64,000 bases of DNA from Melieria omissa (Eukaryota > Arthropoda > Insecta > Diptera > Ulidiidae): positions 71,502,432 to 71,566,431 of the forward strand of contig OZ020270.1 of NCBI GenBank assembly GCA_963971225.1, written 5' to 3'. Shown here one piece after another: positions 56,501-64,000 of the stretch (the stretch's first letter is position 1; each line of letters begins with the position of its first letter). The position numbers and the translations under genes are program-made. A model generated the notes under the pieces. That model was not told where the DNA came from, made no database searches, and saw nothing but the letters and a program-made list of their open reading frames with translations.

Positions 56501-57058
56501 ACACTGGAAGAATACCTGCGGAAAGTGGTAGGCAGGAATCAAAAGGATTGGGACACGCATATCCCCCGGTTCCTGATGGCGTATAGGTCAGCCCCGCACG
56601 ACACTACATCACTCACTCCAGCCCGAGCAGTGTTCAGCACAGAGTTGCGGTTACCCGCTGACTTGAAGTTCGGGGTAGTCACCGCGACGGGAGGCGCTAA
56701 GACGAACTACGTGGTCAATAAGCGGGCAGAACTGGAGGAAATTCACCAGTTTATAAGAAGCCGCACTAAACTGGTCAGCGATAAGGCAAAAGCCAGATAT
56801 GATCTAGGGGCCAACTCAGCAGGGTTCCAAGAAGGCGATCTGGTAATGCTCTACAACCCGCAGCGGAAGAAACGTTTGTCTCCGAAACTTCAAGCGTCAT
56901 GGGAAGGACCTTACGAAGTCGTGACTAGGGTAAACGACGTGGTATACAGGATTCAACGTTGCAGTAGTAATGGCGCCAAGCTGAAGGTAGTCCATTTGGA
57001 GCGCCTGGCGCCTTATCACAGCGGAACCTCGGCACTTGTTCGGGACGAACAAGTCTAA
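53527..57058 (+). pseudogene. pol of element C: protease, RT, RNase H, integrase
   Basis: Protease is cut after TLDTGAS by a SINE and resumes at 54015. The frame 54182-54895 covers the protease end and linker. A small deletion (compared with B it removes SSPWCSPVV) changes frame near 54893. The 711-codon frame 54923-57058 carries RT (YLDDIMVMG near 55216), RNase H ([12 protein letters not shown] near 55660) and the integrase core (IAMDVAGPF near 56190, SDQGRNF near 56377, DGMVERFHR near 56477) to LVRDEQV. The HHCC finger is absent: the sequence jumps from LAKIVED to VGAPFERI near 56165. RT and the DDE core motifs themselves are unbroken. Confidence 0.92.
53682..54014 (-). mobile_element. tRNA-derived SINE, full-length copy 3, inside protease of element C
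   Basis: 8-bp target copies CGTCATAT at 53674-53681 and 54015-54022. On the minus strand the A box TGGCTCAGTTGG (53993-54004) and B box AGTTCGAATTC (53943-53953) are well kept, the body is about 250 bp, and the tail is an ATT repeat. It splits the protease right after the active site, so it is younger than element C. Confidence 0.94.
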
Positions 57059-57069
57059 GTGGTGGGCAG

Positions 57070-57525
57070 TGTAACGATAAGATAGTCTGTCGCTGTGCAA
57101 AGCAACCCTGTCTTTACGCGCCGTGCTATAATTCAATCTGGCAACAACGGCCGCAATAATAAGGGAAACTGGTGGTCCAACCTGGCAATGATGGCAACTT
57201 TTAGTCCAACCTGGCAATGACGGAAACGCGCATCATGGAAAGCTTTAGTCCACTCCGGAATGTGCGAGAACGATCTGCGCGATGACCGCACAGGTATAAA
57301 AGGCAGCCGGTTGCGGCGCAGCGAGTCAGTCTGTTTTTGATTAGTGAAGGTGCCACACGGAGTAATTGAGCAAATAATTAAGTGTAAAGACAGTGAAGTG
57401 TAAAAGTGTAAAATAAAGTGATTGTTGGTTCTTATTGACTGCGTTTGGATAGTTAAAGTTGTTTGATTTTCAAATTGCACAATCCAGTGATACGTAACAG
57501 CCCACTAGACCTAGTATTCGTAACA
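57070..57525 (+). repeat. 3' LTR of element C
   Basis: 456 bp after the purine tract AAGTGGTGGGCAG (57057-57069), followed by ATAT. Confidence 0.94.
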
Positions 57526-57529
57526 ATAT

Positions 57530-57851
57530 ATTGCTTGCAATCATTTTTATTTGGCTAGACATACACATTGCCGGCTGAGAAAGAGATTGTCGTATGTGCT
57601 ATTTAATTCAATGTAACATACGACATTCGTTTTCTACGACGACGAAATGTGAATGTATAATTTATTAATTGAACCTCGCAATGATTTACGATGTTTGATT
57701 TTAACCTTCTGCCAGTTCCTTGGGGTCTATTTGACCCCAGGCTGAACTAAAAATACGGTTGAGCGATTTTGTGCGCCTTTTACTCGTGTTATTTAGTTTT
57801 TATTGCGCTTTCCACCCAATAACAAATCGAAAAAATTCTTCTCTCTTCTTC
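57530..57851. other. No gene seen between two LTR elements
   Basis: AT-rich. A small palindrome GGGGTCTATTTGACCCC at about 57723 is the only structure noticed. Confidence 0.45.
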
Positions 57852-57855
57852 ATAT

Positions 57856-58239
57856 TGTTACGAAAATCCAAATTCGTTTTCCAAGGTTCGTTTTGATTGT
57901 GTTTGAAAATAAAACCACTTCAATTATTCAGCGCAACCGCAGTCAAAAACCAACAATCGTTTTATTTACAAATTTACACTTGTTCTACTTTAGACTACTA
58001 CTTTTGCATGTTTCCCCATTGCTTGCTCAACACAGACTCCCCCATTGCGCTGCACACTGCTGCTTTTATACCAGTTTTCTTATCGCGCCGAAGTTTCTTG
58101 CAACTTCCAATTGGAAAGCGCTCGACCATATCGGACTATACCGAGCGAATTATACCAAATTTGCCGTACTTCAAAGTGCATGCCTAAAAGTATGCTTGGA
58201 AAAGCGTTCATGCACAGCACAGAGTGCCTCTTCGTTTCA
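57856..58239 (-). repeat. LTR of element D
   Basis: Begins TGTTACGAAAATCC and ends CGTTTCA on the plus strand, about 384 bp. A TATAAAAGC-type box lies near 58068-58076 on the minus strand. The partner LTR is not in the window. Confidence 0.75.
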
Positions 58240-58250
58240 CTGCCCATCAC

Positions 58251-59043
58251 TTAGACTTGTTCGTCCCGAACATGTGCCGGGGCTCCGCCGGAGTACAATG
58301 CCAGGCGCTCCAAATGGACTACTTTCAACCTGGCGTTTCTGCTGCAGCAGCGTTGAACCCTGTACACCACGTCATTAATCCTGGTCACGACCTTGTACGG
58401 TCCTTTCCATGACGTTTGAAACTTTGGAGACAAACCTTCCTTCCGCTGCGGGTTGTAAAGCATTACCAGATCGCCTTCCTGGAACCCTTCTAGGTTAGCC
58501 GGTAGACCATAGCTCGCTGTTAACCTGCTTTCGACTCGTTGAGTGCGGCTCCGCGATCTTCTCCTCGGCCCTTTCGCAGCCGAACACCAATTACAACCTC
58601 TGATCCACTCAGCGACAGACTCCTGGCATCCTACCCAATAGAACCGCCTTCTTATCTTGGCGACAGTTTTTGCGATGCCTAGGTGCCCTCCACTGGAGTC
58701 GCTATGGTTTTCCCCGATGACATCGTCGATTCGGCCTTTCGGGACCACTATTAGGGATTTCCTTGTCCTGCCATCCCTGCTCTCCCACTCGTAGACTTTG
58801 CCATTGTGCCCAGTAAGCCTTCGCGATCGGGCTCTCACCAGCCATCTCCTGCCAGTCCGGCCGTAATTTCCGCGCTTTGCCTTTAATGATCTTCGCAAGA
58901 TCCGTATCCTCGCGCTGGTCCTTCTGTAGTCTTTCCGCAAGCCAATCTTCCTCTTGCAGAACTCTTACCGACCGTACATCCACACTCTGTCCCTCGTTTT
59001 CGGCTTGCGAATTATGCCTGCGCTCGGTTTTGCACGAATGCAC
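58251..59043 (-). pseudogene. pol 3' fragment of element D: integrase finger fused to C-terminus
   Basis: The minus-strand frame 58940-58251 (with an overlapping frame up to 59043) keeps the integrase zinc finger that A, B and C have lost: H and H in GENHSDSSGGHLGI, then CNWC. It passes directly to [13 protein letters not shown] and the ending HVRDEQV, so the catalytic DDE core is deleted. The upstream frame [14 protein letters not shown] matches the RNase H/integrase linker of C. It shows the zinc finger existed in the ancestral family. Confidence 0.85.
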
Positions 59044-59044
59044 A

Positions 59045-59178
59045 TTACGTCAAAGGATCACTTTTTCTGTGCGAAAGTCAAATTTCGTAAATACCATTAT
59101 AAAATTTGTTCCCCCCTCATCATGTTAGCAATACTCCAAAGCAACGAAAAGTCCACTTTTGTTTTTTTAAAACATAAA
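59045..59178. other. Spacer, nothing recognised
   Basis: Short AT-rich spacer between element D and the next TIR element. Confidence 0.4.
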
Positions 59179-60159
59179 GTAAGGGAGAGGGCTGGGGTGT
59201 GAACCGGGTTTTGTTTTTTGGCTCTAACTTTTCACAGAATAAAGATATCGAACAAGCGAAGATACCGTTGGAAAGGTGAATATATAACGCAACTTTGTTA
59301 TGAAGACAGATTACCGTTTTGATTGAAATTTAACTCTCTACGTCCAATTTTCTGAGAACGTGATTTTTCGCTTTTTCAAAAAAGTGGCTGGGTTGTGAAC
59401 CATCTGGAAAATCCCTATTAAAGTCGGAAAATACGAAGAAAACACCCATAATTTTTAAGTACATTGAGAATTTATTTAATCAGGAAGCCTCAAGAGGTGA
59501 AAAAAAGTTATAATGACGCCTCTTAGGCCAAAAAATCGCAATGACTGAAACTGCTCAATTTTTTAAATTTTCATCCTAATCTGTGTCGGAATGTTTGCAT
59601 GTGAAATACGAACGTGTTCTCGTATTGGCTCACTTCAAGTGAACACAACGAAATCGAGTGAAATTATATAAAATGACTTTATTTTTATATATCCGTCCAT
59701 ATTTGACAGTGTTAGAACAAATGTAGTACGAAAAACAGGTGGTTCATAACCCAGCCACCTCAGTGGTTCACAGCCCAACCACGATGCCATTTTGGAAACT
59801 TTAAAATAAACGACACTTCCAATCATAATTCGACATAAACAAATATTGCATCGTAAAATAGAATCAAAACACTAAATAAACATGTATTACACAGACTTTT
59901 TGCAATAAGCTCAGTCACTTGGATAGCACTTTAAAAAAAAGCCAACAAGTTTTCGCAGTCGATTTTCAAACACGATGTCTTTCAAACTCGATTGCTGCCA
60001 CAAGCAATACGTGTTTGTACTTCGGTGTAACCACAAAAGCAGAGTCATATCATAAGACAAAATTGACAGTTGAAAGATTGGCGATATGTCAATTAGGGAA
60101 AGAAAGAACGGCAATGGTTCACACCCCAGCCTGGTTCACAACCCAGCCCTCTCCCTTAC
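59179..60159. mobile_element. Unclassified TIR element with repeated GGCTGGGTTGTGAACC words
   Basis: Ends GTAAGGGAGAGGGCTGGG and inverse CCCAGCCCTCTCCCTTAC. The word GGCTGGG-TGTGAACC occurs at both ends and several times inside in both orientations (about 59190, 59386, inverse at 59743, 59765, 60117 and 60133). 981 bp, no convincing ORF, no clear target duplication. Confidence 0.7.
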
Positions 60160-60589
60160 ATTTTGACAGTACTCAGTCAAAGTCAGTTTATCGACAAGTA
60201 ATTGAAAATTTATTTGCTGAATCAGTATTGATAGTAAAGTTTTAAGCTCGTATTGTAAAAATTGTACGAATAATTTAAAAAAAGTTGAAAATGGAAAACG
60301 ATGCATTAAGTACGTATTAATGATATTATTAAAAATACATGGATTATTTCTTTTATTGTTGAAAAAAAAATAGTTTTCTTACATGACCTGTAAGCTTTTG
60401 CGGTTGACTTCAAAATTTAACTTTATGCAAGCTTTTAAAGTTTCGGCAACATTTGGCAAACTTAAATTAAAAAGAAATGAATAAATTAGGATATTATAAG
60501 TTCATTTCATTTTTTTTTATTTCAAGTTGCGCTTTTTTGCGCTTTGCTAGTAATACCAATTTTTCAGGATACTACGCTATGCAAAAAAT
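60160..60589. other. No gene seen
   Basis: AT-rich DNA leading into a decayed ORF; nothing supported. Confidence 0.4.
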
Positions 60590-61360
60590 CGAATTATTGT
60601 AAATTTGCCTCAAGGAACGTTCAAAGGAAAAAAAGCGTGATGCAGTTCTTAATCATGTCGTAGAAAATATTTGTGCTACTAAAATTTCCGATGATTGCAG
60701 GAAAATAATAGAAGCAAAATTACTCCTTTTCTGCAAGTACTTGGCAGAAAAATGACAAAAATGTAGCAGAAAGGTGGAAAAATGTCTTGCTGAAAACTAC
60801 GCATGGCTTAGTACTGTAATACATTTTGGATTAAAATAATCATCAGTGAAAGCCAGTTCTTCGGCTATTGGACGTCAAAGGAAGGAGAACATGCAAAACT
60901 CGTTTTGAAGGGAACTAGGTCTTCGTGTGGGTATGCCTAACGTTAGCGGCTTTGGTAGCACAAATGACGGAAATACTACGCGCCGTTCACTAAACATGCA
61001 ATCTTTGTTGATATCACTGGCGTTGATAAAATCTTAGTGTTCCGCTTTGAAATTATATTGAATTGTTTATCGTGCCAGTTTCTACTAACTTCAAGTAAAT
61101 TTCAAACGTTCTGCTTTCACACAGCTGACATTATTCAAAAGTTATATCCTTGGTTGCCAATGACATCTACTGCTGTTATCTGCTGCTGAATCGCGACATA
61201 AAATTCATAAAGCCGACAGATTGCATCACATTCGTTAAAATTTAAGCAGACGCATGCAACAACGAAAGCTTGTACACCTTCTACCTGAAGTTATCGAGTT
61301 GTTAAATTGTGATGATCCAACGGAGGATATTGACGATTCAAATAAAAAACAATGAAACAA
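60590..61360 (+). pseudogene. Strongly decayed insect transposon ORF
   Basis: Short readable pieces in shifting frames follow in order: VGMPNVSGFGSTNDGNT (about 60930), a helix ending in LYPWLPMTST (about 61145) and RQQRKLVHLLPEVIELL-like sequence (about 61255-61320). They resemble a widespread insect transposable-element ORF with a YGSTNDGNTARRF motif that I know only from unnamed predicted proteins. No stop-free frame exceeds 60 codons. Function of the parent protein is unknown to me. Confidence 0.35.
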
Positions 61361-61648
61361 TTTTTGGAACAAATGCAAATGTGAAAAAACCCGAAAATTG
61401 GATCATATAGAGCTTATTTTTGTGAATCTAAAAAACTAAACATTTTGCCTGGGAACCGCCCATAAAACGCGTGGCTCGGGGTCAAAGTTCACAGTTTTTA
61501 TCAAAAAACTCAGTTAATATCCAACTGATTTACACGATATGGTATTAAACGAAAGGTCTTTTTCATACTTTTCTATTAATGTCCAACATTAGATACGTAG
61601 TATGTACTAATAAAAAGTTGTATGCGTTTTTTTTACAAAACAGATATA

Positions 61649-63273
61649 CAGTGGCTCACGCCTTATTTGATACAGTACCTATTTTAAGTTGTTTAATGCA
61701 GTAACTTCACACTTAAGAAGTTTATAAAAAAAATTTGAATACAGGATTGTAGACGGTTTTTCAACGAACTTTTACCAAAAAATTTAATTTGCAAAAAGAC
61801 TCGTCCTCGTTTCGCAAAGAGCGAATAGCAATATCGCAAGGAAAATTCCACTCACAGCTTATTTGATACAGGCACTTGTTTGCACTTAAAACCCGACCTT
61901 CACGCCGACTTTTATTTTTCTGTCATTTCAATAATGTTCCTAATTAGTTTTCTGAAATTTTTAGTCCAATTTCGCAACCTCAAGTGTTAATAAGCGGTTT
62001 AACAAAAATGGGTCGTCGCTCAACAATTGGACAGCGTGAACTGGTCCTACACCATTACAAGAACGGGCAATCAGTGCGGAAAACTGCTCAACTTGTTAAT
62101 ATGAGTCCATCTACAGTGCAGCATATCATTGAGCGCTTTGTACATGAAAACCGGTTGAAGATAAGGGTAGAACTGCACCAAACATAATATTCAATGAATC
62201 TGACGAGCGTTATATTGTCCGTAAAGTAAAGGTCAACCCGAAGCTATCGGACCCAAAGCTAGCTATTGAAGTTCAGTGTAAATTGGGGAAGTCATGCAGT
62301 GCTGAAACCATCCGCCGTGTGCTTCGCAAGCATGATTTCAATGGCCGAGTAGCTCGCAAGAAACCTTTTATAAGCAAGAAAAATAAAAAAGCCGGCTTGC
62401 CTTTGCGAAACAACATATGGACAAGACTTCTGACTTCTTGAACACCGTCATTTTTGCGGACGAGTCCAAGTTCAATGTTTTTGGGTCCAACGTTTGGCAG
62501 AAACCAAATACTGAACTTAACAAAGAAAACCTGAAAGCTACTGCTAAGCGTGGTGGCGGTAGTGTGATGGTTTGGGCCCGCATGTCCGCAACCGGCGTGG
62601 GCCAGTTGGATTTAATTGAGGGAATAATGGACAAAAATAAGTACCTCAGTATATTAAAAACCAATTTGCTTCAAAGTGCCGAGAAACTTTGTATACGCGA
62701 AAACTTTCGGTTTTACCAAGACAACGACCCAAAGCATACGTCGTATATTGGGAAAACCTGGCTCATTTGGAACTGCCCCCGCGTAGTAGCACCACCAGCA
62801 CAATCACCCGACCTGAACGCCATCGAAAATTTGTGGGCCTTGCTGGACAACAATATTCGCAAACAGAAAATATCAAACAAGAATGACTTGCAAAATGCAT
62901 TACAGAAGGAATGGCATACAATTACACAAAAGCTTGTCGATTCCATGTCAATCAAAGTCCAGACTGTTGAAAAGGCGAAAGGCTACCACACTAAATGTTA
63001 AAAATATCAAATAAACCACTAGTTTGTAAGAATTTTACGACTGAATAGAACTGTATCAAATAAGCTGTGATCTCAAATTTAGTCGAATTTTTAATTTGGG
63101 GTCATTTGATGTTAAATGGCGAATTTGAGAAAAAAATTAAGTTCGTGAAGTTGAAGTATATATTTTATTCTTCCAAATGGCGTTTAAATTTTTTCAATAT
63201 CTTGTTCAGTTTTTCAGTTGCATAAATTGCAATTTTAAAACCGATACTGTATCAAATAAGCTGTGAGCCACTG
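61649..63273 (+). mobile_element. Tc1-like DNA transposon (DD34E), inactive
   Basis: Inverted ends CAGTGGCTCACGCCTTATTTG and CAAATAAGCTGTGAGCCACTG are flanked by TA (61647-61648 and 63274-63275). One transposase gene with frame changes. 1625 bp, the full size for Tc1. Confidence 0.93.
62008..63001 (+). pseudogene. Tc1 transposase with two frame changes
   Basis: The ATG at 62008 (MGRRSTIGQREL) starts the paired-like DNA-binding part (RKTAQLVNMSPSTVQHII). A frame change near 62165 and another near 62400 break it. The last frame (62417-63001) holds the whole catalytic core: Asp in ADESKFNVFG, Asp in FYQDNDPKHTS, and Glu in SPDLNAIENLW, with 34 residues between the last two, the Tc1 signature. 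The C-terminal end (GYHTKC, stop 62999-63001) looks complete. Confidence 0.92.
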
Positions 63274-63378
63274 TATATATTATAAAAAAAATGTTTTCGC
63301 TTACAACTTTTTATTAGTACATCTTACGTATCTAATGTTGTAACACTTCGTTCAATAATGTGTGTGACTAACTAATTA

Positions 63379-64000
63379 AAACACATTTTTTGCCAAAATT
63401 CGTTTTTATTCATCAACATAGTCCCCCATAGTTTTCCCTTTCTCAAGATAGTCGATGAATATTATTCCGTGCACATCCCAAAATACTGACGCCATAACCT
63501 TGCCAGCCGATGTTTGTGCATTTGGACGCTTTGGGCGGCTTTCACCGGTTGCATGCCACTCAGCAGACTGCCGATTTGACTCTGGAGTGAAATGGTGGAT
63601 CCATGTTTCATCCATTGTGATGTACCGACGCAAAAACTCCGACTTGTTGCGCGTAAACATGTCCAAACAGCTCTTTGAATCATCGATTCGTTGTTGTTTT
63701 TGCTCCGGTGTGAGCAAACGCGGCACCCATTTCGAAAACACCTTTTTCATAACCAAATGTTCGTGTATTATGGTGTGTACACTGCCTGCTGATATCTTTA
63801 GAATGTCAGCAATCTCCCCCACTTTCACTTTACGGTCGGACATAATGATTTTCAGTGTTTTTTCAACGTTTTCCGGAATAACAGCGTCATTTTTCAAGCC
63901 ATTCCTGGCATTGAACAGTATTTTTTTTCATTAAAAAACAATGATAAATCAGCACACGGAATTGCTTTGAATTAATTTTTTTTGAAAACTCAAAAGTAGT
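63379..64000 (-). mobile_element. Mariner-family element, deleted, running to the window edge
   Basis: A minus-strand mariner transposase fragment with its 3' flank at about 63379-63405. Both coding ends are missing. TIRs were not identified, and the 5' end lies near or beyond 64000. Confidence 0.75.
63406..63897 (-). pseudogene. Mariner transposase fragment
   Basis: An open 163-codon frame on the minus strand covers the second helix-turn-helix (GEIADILKISAGSVHTII), the linker VPRLLTPEQKQQR and the first catalytic Asp in ITMDETWIHHFTPESN. After KGKTMGDYVDE it jumps to the stop, so the second and third catalytic Asp and the C-terminus are deleted. The N-terminal first helix-turn-helix is also absent. 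Motifs fit the irritans/mellifera side of mariner. Confidence 0.88.

Larger units (their letters stand above)
51470..57525 (+). mobile_element. LTR element C, most complete copy of the A/B/C family
   Basis: LTRs of 456 bp each (51470-51925 and 57070-57525) and ATAT target copies (51466-51469, 57526-57529). Gag and pol are present in order. Breaks are a gag frame change, the shared TAA, a SINE in protease (53682-54014), a small deletion near 54893 and loss of the integrase zinc finger near 56160. Without the SINE it is about 5.7 kb. Confidence 0.95.
57856..59043 (-). mobile_element. LTR element D: LTR and pol 3' fragment, related family
   Basis: A minus-strand LTR (57856-58239) preceded by ATAT at 57852-57855 is followed by the end of pol. 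The element stops abruptly near 59043. LTR sequence differs clearly from A, B and C, but the pol end and the ATAT target are the same type. Confidence 0.85.
61430..63345. mobile_element. Foldback-like element related to 9165-10465, split by a Tc1 element
   Basis: 61430-61646 matches the left arm of the 9165 element (TTTTGCCTGGGAA, GGGGTCAAAGTTCA, AAACGAAAGGTCTTTTTCATAC). 63276-63345 is the inverse of about 61580-61646 (ACATTAGATACGTA, ACTAATAAAAAGTTGTA). The arms are shorter here and the outer right arm is missing. Confidence 0.75.

Noticed and set aside
20821..57058. An envelope gene in the LTR elements
   Set aside because: In A, B and C the 3' LTR follows the end of pol within about 15 bp, so there is no room for env; relic 1 also shows none.
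1..64000. CRISPR array, phage or defence system
   Set aside because: The window is eukaryotic and its repeats are all explained as transposon ends, LTRs or short tandem arrays; no spaced identical repeats with unique spacers were seen.

Overview
The window looks like transposon-dense heterochromatic or pericentromeric DNA from a dipteran insect, probably a brachyceran fly such as a tephritid (inference). The signs are AT-rich DNA, spliced genes with GT-AG introns, MADF and THAP domain proteins, insect-type P, hAT, Harbinger, Tc1/mariner, BEL and Ty3/gypsy elements, and tRNA-derived SINEs. There is no bacterial-type gene, operon or CRISPR array.

Layout. 437-4208: broken Ty3/gypsy element without visible LTRs. 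5205-7928: a PIF/Harbinger transposon that looks complete, with TAA target duplications, 28-bp TIRs and two intact convergent spliced genes. 8258-12140: a partial copy of what is most likely the host kinetochore gene CENP-C. Its leader is hit by a hAT element and a foldback-like element, followed by four C-terminal exons ending in the Mif2/CENP-C cupin domain. 12559-17734: non-autonomous hAT-type elements, one carrying LTR element A. 18356-20160: a second copy of the same leader followed by different, decayed exons, probably the N-terminal part of the same gene. 20351-32439: LTR element B (minus strand, ATAT duplications), itself carrying an RTE-type LINE, a hAT-type MITE and a TAA-flanked element that holds a further MITE. 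32444-51405: a complex of P-superfamily relics in both orientations, pierced by a CR1/Jockey-like LINE with a long ORF, SINEs, MITEs, a Tigger-like MITE and a deleted BEL element. 51470-57525: LTR element C, the most complete copy of the A/B family. 57856-59043: the related fragment D. 59179-64000: a TIR element with a repeated internal motif, a decayed TE ORF, a Tc1 element inside a foldback element, and a mariner fragment.

How things fit. LTR elements A, B and C are one family: a SAP-domain gag with coiled-coil repeats and one CCHC knuckle, a tRNA-Leu-like PBS, a candidate -1 frameshift signal (GTTAAAC plus hairpin) exactly at the gag stop, and insertion at ATAT. All copies carry disabling deletions and share an in-frame TAA in mid-gag. 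The only elements with apparently intact coding capacity are the Harbinger transposon and, nearly, the LINE at 33.7-36.7 kb. The only host-gene content I can support is the two broken CENP-C-like copies. I see no convincing new multi-gene system. The most notable signals are the split CENP-C duplication, the intact Harbinger, the gag-pol recoding site and the palindromic P-element cluster with its repeated GACGTGGTTGATCC motif.
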